The notes beneath the pieces are model-generated. The model did not search any database, was not told the DNA's origin, and worked only from the letters and a program-made list of their open reading frames with translations. 64,000 bases of DNA, from assembly GCF_000485795.1 (NCBI RefSeq), contig NZ_AXZL01000076.1, positions 124,001 through 188,000 of the forward strand, read 5' to 3'. A program made the translations under genes and the position numbers. Source of the stretch: Shewanella decolorationis S12. Lineage in GTDB: Bacteria > Pseudomonadota > Gammaproteobacteria > Enterobacterales > Shewanellaceae. Below, piece after piece: positions 54,876 to 62,685 of the stretch (its first letter is position 1; each line of letters starts with the position of its first letter).

Positions 54876-55309
54876 TAGGCGGCCTTAGCATGGCGGCGTG
54901 CATGCTTTTTGATATTGAGTTGACGCTCGAAACGAAATACTCGGTCAACCACAAATCCCGTGCCCACCATCACGCACACACTGCCCATCACTAAGGTGAA
55001 GAGAATATTCACCCCATATTGTTCAAACAGGCCTTCGTACTTGATCACAGAGATCACTGGCGGAATAAAAAACAGCAGCAACTCGCCAATCAACCAAGCG
55101 GCACCAAGCTGCACGGCGTTTTCAGGGATTAACTTAGTCGCAAGTAAAATCAGTAAGATACCTAGACCCAGCACACTACCTGGCACAGGTGAATGTGCCC
55201 AAGTCGCAAACCAATGGCAGGCGAAAGACAATAAACAAAAGAGGCCAATTTGAGTTAACAATAAAGCCCCATGACGGCATCGACGTATTGCGGCTTGTAG
55301 GAAAGACAT
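54875..55309 (-). CDS. lrgA: LrgA/CidA family holin-like protein
   Basis: A 144-residue protein with four membrane helices and a basic C-terminal tail (FRFERQLNIKKHARRHAKAA). The family stretch PVPGSVLGLGILLILL and LFFIPPVISVI are present. First gene of the lrgAB pair; divergent from a LysR regulator 121 bp away, the usual arrangement of CidR-type control by acetate or pyruvate status. Confidence 0.88.
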   Translation of the reverse strand: MSFLQAAIRRCRHGALLLTQIGLFCLLSFACHWFATWAHSPVPGSVLGLGILLILLATKLIPENAVQLGAAWLIGELLLFFIPPVISVIKYEGLFEQYGVNILFTLVMGSVCVMVGTGFVVDRVFRFERQLNIKKHARRHAKAA

Positions 55310-55383
55310 GCGGTTTCTCGATTTACACTAAAAGTTGCTATGGGATTATTTTAGGCTTGCCTATTTGATAAAAAAAATGAATA

Positions 55384-55414
55384 TTAAGAATGCAATCCAT
55401 GAATTTTAAGAATG
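55384..55414. promoter_or_regulatory. Direct repeat in the lrgA-LysR divergent promoter
   Basis: TTAAGAATG occurs at 55384-55392 and 55406-55414, 22 bp apart (two helical turns), just before the LysR start. Candidate binding site of the regulator. Confidence 0.45.
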
Positions 55415-55430
55415 TATTATAGGAAAGATA

Positions 55431-56321
55431 ATGGATCTTAAAGTGCTGCGTTATTTTATCGAGATCATCGATGCCGGCGGTTTTGGTAAGGCCAGCGAAA
55501 AAGTTCACCTCACCCAACCCGCCCTTTCCAAGGCGCTGCGCCAATTAGAGGAAGAACTGGATCTCGTGCTACTCGAGCGCGGCAAACGTGGCACTCAGGT
55601 TAAGCTCACCCAAGCGGGAGAAGTGGTCTATCGCCATGGCAAGGAGTTACTCGCCGGGCGACAACGCATGCTGGCCGAACTCAGTGCCCAGCGCAGTTTA
55701 ACCGCTGGCGAATTAAAACTCGGTCTCGCGCCGCTCGGCAGTGCTGAAATTTTTGCCCCTATTATTGCCAAGTATCGCCAGCAATATCCGCAAATCGATA
55801 TGCACCTACTGGTGCGCGGCGGCGTGGAGCAAACCTTAGCCATTCAAAAAGGTGAAATCGAACTGGCAACCGGGATTATCAACCTCGACGATGGTTACCA
55901 CGGCATTCGGGTGTTTAACGATCCCATGGTGGTAGTGCTACCCAAGGAAAATCCCCTCACCTCACGGCCAATACTGTCAATCCACGACTTAGTCGATGAG
56001 CCGCAAGTGATGTTTGAGACCGAATATACCTTGTATCAACTGGTGTTAACCGCTTGCCAACACGCAGGATTTACTCCTAAAAACATCACTCGAGTCAGCC
56101 AAGCCGACTTTGGTATCGCTCTGGTGGCAGCGGGAACAGGTGTGATGATACTGCCGCGCTCTATTGCGCGGCGTTACAGCGTGTCTGGGGTGGTGAATAT
56201 TCCATTGGCGAGCGATGAACTGCGCTGGGAGTTATCGCTATTTTGGCGCAAAGAACAGGTATTGTCCTTTGCAGCGCAGGCGATGATTGCGTTAGTGGAG
56301 AAACACTTAACCCAAAAGTAA
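55431..56321 (+). CDS. LysR family regulator divergent from lrgAB
   Basis: A 296-residue regulator: winged helix at residues 1-60 (LRYFIEIIDAGGFGKASEKVHLTQPALSKALRQLE, helix-turn-helix at about 15-45), then a LysR substrate-binding domain at about 90-290. Its position opposite lrgAB suggests a CidR-like activator of that operon. AGGAAAG provides the ribosome site. It converges on the gene at 56324 with a 2-bp gap. Confidence 0.9.
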   Translation: MDLKVLRYFIEIIDAGGFGKASEKVHLTQPALSKALRQLEEELDLVLLERGKRGTQVKLTQAGEVVYRHGKELLAGRQRMLAELSAQRSLTAGELKLGLAPLGSAEIFAPIIAKYRQQYPQIDMHLLVRGGVEQTLAIQKGEIELATGIINLDDGYHGIRVFNDPMVVVLPKENPLTSRPILSIHDLVDEPQVMFETEYTLYQLVLTACQHAGFTPKNITRVSQADFGIALVAAGTGVMILPRSIARRYSVSGVVNIPLASDELRWELSLFWRKEQVLSFAAQAMIALVEKHLTQK

Positions 56322-56323
56322 TA

Positions 56324-57160
56324 CTACCAAGGCACGACTAAACTAAGTCGCACTAAGGTATCGTTATCCCAAGGCAGGATGGGTAAGTAATTGGGCGAAT
56401 TTACGCTCACCTTAGCATAGGGGTCCAAGTTATATTCAGTATGTTCAACATACAGTAACCATTGGCTACCCTTTTCCCAATAATCGGTGTCATAACTCAG
56501 GGTAAAACGATACTGATTTTCAAGCCATTGGTCGCCATCGTTCCAGGTTTGAGCGGCTAAATTCAGATCAAATTTTGGCGTAAAATCAACGCCAAAACTG
56601 CCCATTACAGTGTAAGCAAACTCGCTATTGCCAAAATCGCCTCTATCGTAACCTCGGGTGCGGGGGACGTCATCATCGATTTCTAAATAGTAATAGCCCG
56701 CGCCCGCTTTCAGCTGGGCTTGGGTTTGTTTGCCATGATAATTGGCTGTGAGGCCGGGAAAAAACTTCGCCTGCTTCTCCACTGAACTTACGGTGTTACG
56801 CTTGCCCTGCAAATCCACTTGCCACCCTAAGGACAACTCGGGAGAAAAACGATAAAGCTCTCCAAGAGCGGCATATTCCGATTTGAACCACATTGGAATA
56901 TGGTCAGGATCCAGCTTATCCGTATCAATATCGATAAACATATCCAGCACCGCAGACAAATAAATATCCGATGCAGTGGTATGTTCAATCATAATATTGC
57001 CGTTGAATCCAAAGGTATGTGAACTCTCCTGCTCCACAATAAAATCATGTATCCCCATGGTGTAATGCCATTGGGTGGATTCTTCTGCACTGACTGAGGT
57101 GGTTAAACCGAGAAGGAGTGCCACTGGTGCCAGAGTTAGGTATCTCACATTTCGCTCCAT
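56324..57160 (-). CDS. Probable outer-membrane beta-barrel protein
   Basis: A 278-residue exported protein with a signal peptide (cleavage near SVSA-EES). The mature part alternates short amphipathic strands rich in Tyr, Trp and Phe (HYTMGIHDFIVEQESSHTFG, QLKAGAGYYYLEID, QYRFTLSYDTDYWEKG) and ends with a hydrophobic strand closing in W, typical of Bam-assembled barrels. I do not recognise the family. Acidic loops (DIDTDKLDPD, EIDDDVPRTRGYD) may bind cations. Confidence 0.6.
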   Translation of the reverse strand: MERNVRYLTLAPVALLLGLTTSVSAEESTQWHYTMGIHDFIVEQESSHTFGFNGNIMIEHTTASDIYLSAVLDMFIDIDTDKLDPDHIPMWFKSEYAALGELYRFSPELSLGWQVDLQGKRNTVSSVEKQAKFFPGLTANYHGKQTQAQLKAGAGYYYLEIDDDVPRTRGYDRGDFGNSEFAYTVMGSFGVDFTPKFDLNLAAQTWNDGDQWLENQYRFTLSYDTDYWEKGSQWLLYVEHTEYNLDPYAKVSVNSPNYLPILPWDNDTLVRLSLVVPW

Positions 57161-57422
57161 AAAATACTGTTTAATACTGCATTAAGATTAGATGATTTAA
57201 GTGTAATTTAATGAAGTTTTTACCATTTGTATCTGAGATAGTTCATAAAAATCCATCCCTTTCGCCAAAGTGAATAAAAAATTGCATATCTCGCGGTTTA
57301 AAATCGTGAAATTGCTATTCACGGTCACCCTAAACAATTTGGCAACTTTTTAAAAATCTATTGATATCAAATGACACTATCCTATTAAACATAGAATCCT
57401 ATCTAAATCACCCACACTCACC

Positions 57423-57461
57423 AATGAATTTTTAATCATTTTTAAAGCATAATTATTGACA
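57423..57461. promoter_or_regulatory. Tandem ARG boxes (ArgR operator candidate)
   Basis: AATGAATTTTTAATCATT (57423-57440) matches the 18-bp ARG-box consensus at all but one core position. After exactly 3 bp, AAAGCATAATTATTGACA (57444-57461) matches with about three mismatches. Two boxes 3 bp apart are the usual ArgR hexamer site. The second box covers the -35 element. Confidence 0.6.
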
Positions 57462-57484
57462 CTCATGCTGTATATCCCTATAGT
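57456..57484 (+). promoter_or_regulatory. Promoter of the amino acid ABC transporter operon
   Basis: TTGACA (57456-57461), a 17-bp spacer, then TATAGT (57479-57484), about 35 bp before the first gene. Confidence 0.82.
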
Positions 57485-57519
57485 CGCCACATTGCGAGTC
57501 ATTCAAAAGAGAGTCTTAA

Positions 57520-58254
57520 ATGAAAAAATCCATGTTATTAGGCGGCCTAGCGCTGACTGCCACCTTGTTGTTAGCTGGATGTGGGAAAAGCAACGATGTT
57601 TTAGTGGTTGGTACCAATGCGGCCTTCCCGCCCTTTGAATACGTTGGCGGACAAAGTGGCGACGAAATCAAAGGCTTCGACATTGAACTTGCCAAACAAA
57701 TCGCTAAGGATGCCGGCAAGACGCTTAAAATCGAAAACATGAAATTCGATTCACTGATCGTCGCGCTAAACTCAGGCAAGATTGATTTTATCGCCTCGGG
57801 CATGACTATCACCCCCGAGCGGCAGGCAAGTGTTAACTTTTCCGAGCCCTACTACGAGGCGACTCAAGTACTGCTCGTAAATAAAGATAACGACACAATT
57901 CATACCCTTGATGACATTAAAGATAAACACTTTGCGGTACAGCTCGGCTCAACCGCCGATATGATGTCTAAAAAGTACACCCAAAATGTCACGGCGTTTA
58001 ACACAGGTTTTGAAGCCATCATGGAACTGAAAAATGGCAAAGTCGACTTAGTACTATTCGACAGCGAGCCTGCGGCGAACTATCTGGCGAAAAACCCCGA
58101 TCTCAAACTGATCAAGCTAGATTTCCCCCCTGAGTTTTATGGTTTTGCGGTGTCGAAGCAGCAACCCGAACTCCTCAATAGTATTAATCATACGCTGAAA
58201 AACCTGAAAGCAAGCGGCCAATATCAGACGCTCGTTTCAGCCCATATCAAGTGA
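57520..58254 (+). CDS. Amino acid ABC transporter substrate-binding lipoprotein
   Basis: A 244-residue family 3 binding protein with lipobox LLAGCG. Ligand-site features: VVGTNAAFPPFEYV, KGFDIELAKQIAKDAG, DFIASGMTITPERQASVNFS and AVQLGSTADMM. The TITPERQ motif carries the Arg that binds the substrate carboxylate. ARG boxes in the promoter suggest arginine, ornithine or another basic amino acid as substrate, though GlnH-like binding is possible. First gene of a complete three-gene importer. Confidence 0.9.
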   Translation: MKKSMLLGGLALTATLLLAGCGKSNDVLVVGTNAAFPPFEYVGGQSGDEIKGFDIELAKQIAKDAGKTLKIENMKFDSLIVALNSGKIDFIASGMTITPERQASVNFSEPYYEATQVLLVNKDNDTIHTLDDIKDKHFAVQLGSTADMMSKKYTQNVTAFNTGFEAIMELKNGKVDLVLFDSEPAANYLAKNPDLKLIKLDFPPEFYGFAVSKQQPELLNSINHTLKNLKASGQYQTLVSAHIK

Positions 58255-58259
58255 TCCCT

Positions 58260-58940
58260 ATGTTAGAAGCAATCAATACTTCGCTGTTTAGCCCGATTGG
58301 CGACGACGGCATGATAGGCATACTGCTGATTTTAAATGGCTTAAAAGTCACCTTGATTGTGACCTTCTTCGCCATGTTATTAGGCGCAGTATTAGGCGTG
58401 GGCACCACACTGATGAAGATGTCATCTAAGTGGTATATCCGCTTTCCCGCCGAACTTTATGTTGGCGTTATCCGCGGAACGCCTGTGGTAGTGCAGTTAG
58501 TGATCCTTTACTTTATCGTGCTGGCAGCACTCGATGTCGATAAAATTACTGCTGCAATTATCGCCTTTGGTTTAAACAGCGGCGCTTATATCTCTGAGAT
58601 TATTCGCGCAGGGATCCAAGCCGTCGATAAAGGTCAAACCGAAGCGGCTCGCTCGCTTGGTCTGTCACAAGCGATGACCATGAAGCTGATTATTCTGCCG
58701 CAGGCGATTAAGAATATTCTGCCCGCGTTAGGCAATGAGTTTATCGTGCTACTCAAAGAAACCGCCGTAATTGGCTTTATTGGCGGCGTAGATTTGATGC
58801 GGGCGGGCGAGATTATCCGTAGCCGCACCTTTGAAGACAGTATCCCACTCTTTACCTGTGCACTGATTTACCTATTCCTGACCTACAGCTTCACATTTAT
58901 GCTGTCGAAATTCGAAAAGAGGTTGAAGCAAAGTGATTAA
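58260..58940 (+). CDS. Amino acid ABC transporter permease
   Basis: A 226-residue HisM/GlnP-type permease with about five helices. The EAA loop EAARSLGLSQAMTMKLIILPQA and the RGTPVVVQLVILYF stretch are typical. I use ATG at 58260; a GTG at 58251 overlapping the previous stop would add three residues. It overlaps the ATPase gene by 8 bp. With a single permease gene, the complex should use a homodimer. Confidence 0.9.
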   Translation: MLEAINTSLFSPIGDDGMIGILLILNGLKVTLIVTFFAMLLGAVLGVGTTLMKMSSKWYIRFPAELYVGVIRGTPVVVQLVILYFIVLAALDVDKITAAIIAFGLNSGAYISEIIRAGIQAVDKGQTEAARSLGLSQAMTMKLIILPQAIKNILPALGNEFIVLLKETAVIGFIGGVDLMRAGEIIRSRTFEDSIPLFTCALIYLFLTYSFTFMLSKFEKRLKQSD

Positions 58941-59658
58941 CATAACCAACCTACATAAAAGTTATGGCGAGAATGCAGTCCTTAAAGGCATTAACGAACA
59001 TATTCGCCAAGGCGAAGTGGTGAGTGTTATCGGCCCCAGCGGCAGCGGTAAAAGCACCTTTTTACGTTGCATCAACCTGTTAGAAAAACCCACCCAAGGG
59101 GATATCGAAATCGAAGGGCAATCCATTACCGCCAAGGATGCCTGTGTCGATAAATTGCGGCAAAAAGTAGGTATGGTGTTTCAAAATTTCAACCTATTCC
59201 CCCATAAAACCGTATTGCAAAACATTACCTTAGCGCCAGTGAGCCTAAAGTTAATGACCCAAGCCGAAGCCGATAACAAGGCGCTGGCGCTGCTCACTCA
59301 AGTGGGTTTGCAGGATAAAGCTAATGCCTATCCTTCGAGTCTCTCGGGTGGACAAAAACAAAGGGTTGCCATTGCCCGCGCGCTGGCGATGGAGCCAGAT
59401 CTGATGTTATTCGATGAGCCCACCTCGGCACTCGACCCCGAAATGGTCGGCGATGTATTGGATGTGATGAAGGACTTAGCGCAAAAAGGCATGACCATGG
59501 TGATTGTGACCCACGAAATGGGTTTCGCGCGCGATGTTTCCGACAGAGTCATCTTTATGGATGGCGGCTATGTGGTGGAGTCCAATGTCCCCGAGGAATT
59601 ATTCACCCGCCCCCAAGAAGCCAGAACCCAAAGCTTTTTAAGTAAGGTGCTGAGGTAA
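58933..59658 (+). CDS. Amino acid ABC transporter ATPase
   Basis: A 241-residue ATP-binding subunit. Walker A GPSGSGKST, Q-loop MVFQNFNLFPH, signature LSGGQKQRVAIARALA, Walker B LMLFDEPTSALDPE and switch His in VIVTHEM are all intact. The start codon is GTG (58933), inside the end of the permease gene, so translation is coupled. GlnQ/ArtP/HisP subfamily. Confidence 0.95.
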   Translation: MINITNLHKSYGENAVLKGINEHIRQGEVVSVIGPSGSGKSTFLRCINLLEKPTQGDIEIEGQSITAKDACVDKLRQKVGMVFQNFNLFPHKTVLQNITLAPVSLKLMTQAEADNKALALLTQVGLQDKANAYPSSLSGGQKQRVAIARALAMEPDLMLFDEPTSALDPEMVGDVLDVMKDLAQKGMTMVIVTHEMGFARDVSDRVIFMDGGYVVESNVPEELFTRPQEARTQSFLSKVLR

Positions 59659-59800
59659 TAAAGACTTATACAAGATTGCAAGTTGAACAATGGTATTTGC
59701 TTGATGAGACTCTGCATGCTTTGAGACAGAAGAGCGTGAAAAATTGAAAGGCTAATATCACTGCTTAGTTATTAAATTCATGCCCATGTTGAAAGGCGAA

Positions 59801-59895
59801 CCATGGTGTTTGCTCGACGACACGCAGCGAGTCCATCCGTGGATGCTCGACCGCCCCGTCCTTGGGGCGGACGGTCGTCTCGCTAATCACCATGG
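59801..59895 (-). repeat. 95-bp structured repeat, copy 2 (inverted relative to copy 1)
   Basis: Reverse complement of the element at 21842-21936 with a few differences, and again exactly 95 bp between CCATGG ends. CCATGGTG and CACCATGG, GACGAC and GTCGTC, and the CCGCCCC/GGGGCGG hairpin pair perfectly here, so the whole element can fold into a branched structure. The shared outside GTGAG is present at 59896-59900 (as CTCAC). Confidence 0.85.
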
Positions 59896-60017
59896 CTCAC
59901 CTATTTAGCATTGTCGTAGCCTATAAGTCTTAAAGAAATACTCAGCAAGCTTTGGGACATTTTCGAGTTAAAGCCTTAACTCAAACGCGTCTGCTTCAGA
60001 TAAAAATATCTATGGGT

Positions 60018-60141
60018 TAACGCCCTGTTAAGGGGTGAGCAACGCAATACCGAGGCCGCCGCAAACCACCTTAATCACCAAAACCAACGCATAGTGAAAA
60101 TGCCACGCGTTTGCGAATCCCTCTTGAACAGTTTGTTATGC
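60018..60141 (-). repeat. VCR-like integron attC recombination site
   Basis: Read on the reverse strand the site runs GCATAACAAACTGTTCAAGA, then GGGATTCGCAAACGCGTGGC, a GGTTTTGGTGATTAAGGTGG centre, then GCGTTGCTCACCCCTTAACA and GGGCGTTA. Ends (TAAC...GTTA) and inner boxes (CTGTTCAAG and CTGTTAAGGGG on the complement) form the imperfect stem of an attC site. Length (124 bp) and wording match my memory of Vibrio cholerae repeats. The stop codon of the HEPN-like gene lies inside the left core box, as is usual for gene cassettes. Confidence 0.88.
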
Positions 60142-60668
60142 AGATTTTCCACCCAATTCTCGATGGCAAATATCCCAAATGTTGCTGACGTTTTCTAGTG
60201 TTGGGAAACGCTTTGGACAAGCTCTAGTAATATTACCATCTCGAATAATATGCTTATTTTGGACTACGTCATGATAGTTGTCCCAATGACCGTCTTTGTT
60301 TGGCACAGGGTAACGTCCACTCCATATAATGATTTCCGAAAGCAACTCTAATGTGTCGAGCTGTTCAATTGAAAACGGAAGATCGAGATTACGAGCTAGA
60401 TCATGCAGCTTGTGAGTTTTAGGGATGCCTTTACCTTTGAGCAAAGCTACGGCTTTTAAAATAAGTTCTAATGAGATCGCAGCATTGTAAAAATATGCAT
60501 ACTGAACTTCTGAAAAATCACTCTGACTAAGAACTGTTGCAGCTACTTTGAATGACTGAGCACGAGTAACCCAACTTTCTATCGACTGCTTCTCGTCTTC
60601 AAATGTATAGCCCGTAATTTCGCGAATTTTCTTTCGACTAGAACTCAATGTTACCTCCATCTGCATAA
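60021..60668 (-). mobile_element. Solitary integron gene cassette carrying the HEPN-like gene
   Basis: The cassette runs from G|TTATGC at 60669/60668, just before the gene's ribosome site, to the matching G|TTAAC at 60021/60020 at the end of attC, about 648 bp. The gene fills it almost completely. No integrase gene is in the window, so this is a cassette outside a recognisable integron, or the edge of a decayed array. Confidence 0.75.
60136..60648 (-). CDS. HEPN-like domain protein in an integron cassette
   Basis: A 170-residue soluble helical protein. The block YFYNAAISLELILKAVALLK followed by GKGIPKTHKLHDLARNL resembles HEPN-domain proteins (helical toxins, nucleotide-transfer partners and defence proteins). 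I do not see a clear R-x4-6-H nuclease motif, so RNase activity is unproven. The start is set at TTG 60648 because a full GGAGG lies five bases upstream; ATGs at 60666 and 60660 lie in or next to the recombination core. The stop codon sits in attC. A role as a phage-defence or toxin-type cassette is inference only. Confidence 0.7.
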   Translation of the reverse strand: MSSSRKKIREITGYTFEDEKQSIESWVTRAQSFKVAATVLSQSDFSEVQYAYFYNAAISLELILKAVALLKGKGIPKTHKLHDLARNLDLPFSIEQLDTLELLSEIIIWSGRYPVPNKDGHWDNYHDVVQNKHIIRDGNITRACPKRFPTLENVSNIWDICHRELGGKSA

Positions 60669-60729
60669 CATTTTATTCGTGCGCATGCGCGTTTATCTCG
60701 TTGGACCAGTAAAAACGCGCACGGTTAAC
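60663..60729 (-). repeat. Possible second, short attC-like site before the HEPN cassette
   Basis: On the reverse strand AGTTAAC, CGTGCGCGTTT, a loop, AAACGCGCATGCGCACG and finally GTTATGC follow one another. This is the order of core, inner box, loop, inner box (with extra-helical bases) and core in attC sites, in about 67 bp. One core base mismatches. It may be the attC of a lost upstream cassette. Confidence 0.4.
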
Positions 60730-60776
60730 TATCTGTATGCAAAGAACTTATCAGCTTTCTGCCAAATACACCATCT

Positions 60777-60801
60777 GGAAAAACACGCATGCGCGTTTTC
60801 C
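60777..60801. repeat. 25-bp near-palindrome
   Basis: GGAAAAACACGCATGCGCG followed by TTTTCC is a near-perfect palindrome. It shares the CGCATGCG core with the hairpin at 60679-60722, so the two may be copies of one motif. Confidence 0.5.
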
Positions 60802-61306
60802 AAACCTATTAACTAAAATTCAGTTACTGTATTCACCTGATTTTATAGCGTTTTATTTTTTGCAGATAGAGTTAATTCGCACTGATATTGTCAGAAAATC
60901 ATACCAAAACACCCAAATTTAAATATGACTGTATATCCATGCATTGTTAGCCGATTTCTTGTAAGACCAAACATAGGCAAATAGATAAGAATATGTATGG
61001 CAGCAGGTGTAGGAATTTTCGGTTAAGCTAACGAGCCGAAACACGAAATGGGGCAAAAGCGCGTTCGCCCGAAGCCACCCAAAAATAGTAAGAGTCGCAC
61101 AACTAGGCTAACCAAGTCTGATCCACTGTCATGTTTGAATATTAATAGGGTAATTCCAAATTAATACAGCAACAGATTACCAATGGTCTTTCATCACCAG
61201 CTTATGGATATATAAGATGGATATAAAAGACTGTGCAAACATCTGTTTGTGACTTTTTGGCGTCAGCACTCTCCAAAACGGTCTCTAGAACATAACCTCT
61301 ATGACA
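60802..61306. other. Non-coding AT-rich stretch
   Basis: About 500 bp without an ORF supported by a ribosome site or recognisable protein, perhaps decayed cassette sequence. Confidence 0.4.
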
Positions 61307-62317
61307 TTACATTCCCGTAGGTTTCTCGCAGGTCTCATAGTTCTGTTGAGTACAAAAGGTCACTGGTGTGTAGATAATGTCGTCGTATTTTTGTTTCGTG
61401 ACAATTTTATAAAGCGTCAAAATTGCCTGCTTTCCCATTTCATAGGGATTTTGACCGACATTGATATGCGCAAGATTATCCTTCAACATCGTTAATTGCT
61501 CAGGAGATGTGTCTGTCATAATAATCACAACCTCCTTATCATTAATTTTTCCTTGGAATGGGGCAATCATTTCACGGTAGAGAGCGGCATCATTTTGTGC
61601 CCAACCACCAACGGAAACGAAGGAGTCGGCCTTCACTGGCTTACCTTTCATCACGGACTCCATTTGCTTAACCGCTTGACTAAGTTGGTCAAAATTAAAC
61701 AAAGGCTCCCGCACTTCAGTCCAGCCCTGTTCGTTATTTAGCATTTTCCCGGGAGGAACACTGTATGTATTCCCTGATAATGCGGAGCGAACGCCCATCA
61801 GTCTTAAATTCAAATTGGGGGAATCGGGTCTTCCAGATTGTATGATTAACGTCCCTCCATTAGGCCGTAATTTTTTTAATTCCTCCCCTAATGATTTACC
61901 CAGTTCAAAATTGTCAGTACCGATATAGGCTAAGCGAAAATTCTTGGGATCTTGGTTAATAGAAGCATCAAAGTCAGAATCATAGGTAACAACGGGTATG
62001 CCGGCTTCCTTTGCTCTTTTAAGGCTATTTTCAATTAAATACTTAGATTGGGTAACCGCAACGGCAATACCATCAACACCTTCGTCAATAAGCTGATTTA
62101 TCACTTGATCTTGCAATCTCACACTACTTAATTCGGGTCCTCGGTAGATACACTCAACCCCTTTTATTTGTGCAGCGGCGTCAACACAACCAGTTTTACT
62201 TTGGTCAAAGAAAACACTATAAAATTTGGGAACAACTGCAAATTTAAGCTCTTTCCCATCACTAGAAGACAGTGGTAATAGACTCAACGCAATAAGCAGC
62301 ATAAACAATCTTGCCAT
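61307..62317 (-). CDS. Orphan periplasmic sugar-binding protein (RbsB/peripla_BP_4 type)
   Basis: A 336-residue exported protein (signal peptide of about 20 residues). Type I binding-protein features: two alpha/beta lobes, DGIAVAVTQSKYLIENSLKR, GIPVVTYDSDFD, YIGTDNFELGKSLGEEL and VGQNPYEMGKQAILTLY. Two Cys pairs (GCVDAAAQIKGVEC and FCTQQNYETC) probably form disulfides. No ABC transporter permease or ATPase is adjacent, so it may feed a sensor (LuxP- or chemoreceptor-partner style) instead of a transporter. The ligand is unknown. Confidence 0.82.
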   Translation of the reverse strand: MARLFMLLIALSLLPLSSSDGKELKFAVVPKFYSVFFDQSKTGCVDAAAQIKGVECIYRGPELSSVRLQDQVINQLIDEGVDGIAVAVTQSKYLIENSLKRAKEAGIPVVTYDSDFDASINQDPKNFRLAYIGTDNFELGKSLGEELKKLRPNGGTLIIQSGRPDSPNLNLRLMGVRSALSGNTYSVPPGKMLNNEQGWTEVREPLFNFDQLSQAVKQMESVMKGKPVKADSFVSVGGWAQNDAALYREMIAPFQGKINDKEVVIIMTDTSPEQLTMLKDNLAHINVGQNPYEMGKQAILTLYKIVTKQKYDDIIYTPVTFCTQQNYETCEKPTGM

Positions 62318-62685
62318 ATATTCCCCTAAATAAACCCTAAGCTCGGCTTAATAAAAAATGTAGCAAAGGAATAGATTAAACCACACGAGCGACAACGGTA
62401 TTATGGAGGATTTTTGATCTAACTCAGCATTTTTGGCATCGTCCATATCCCTGTTATCAACAAAACAGCACTCAAAAATTTGTTTAACCAGCCATAACGC
62501 CATTAGATGACTCTTGCTATTCACAGCTATTCAAAAAAATCCCTAATCATTTCATGACGCAAAACGACTATTAATTTCAAAAATATTTTGAAACTGATAG
62601 CCGTTTTGATCACATTGTTTTTTGCCCAAACCTGCTTAAAATGCTGAGGTTGAATTTGTATTCCTAGATGATTTGGAGCCGTTAC
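62318..62685. other. Divergent promoter region of the binding-protein and nfsB genes
   Basis: No gene or clear structural RNA seen; AT-rich sequence that should contain both promoters. Confidence 0.5.

Noticed and set aside
60737..60922. 61-codon forward ORF upstream of the HEPN cassette
   Set aside because: No ribosome site, AT-rich composition, contains the near-palindrome, and it runs opposite to the cassette direction; no family recognised.
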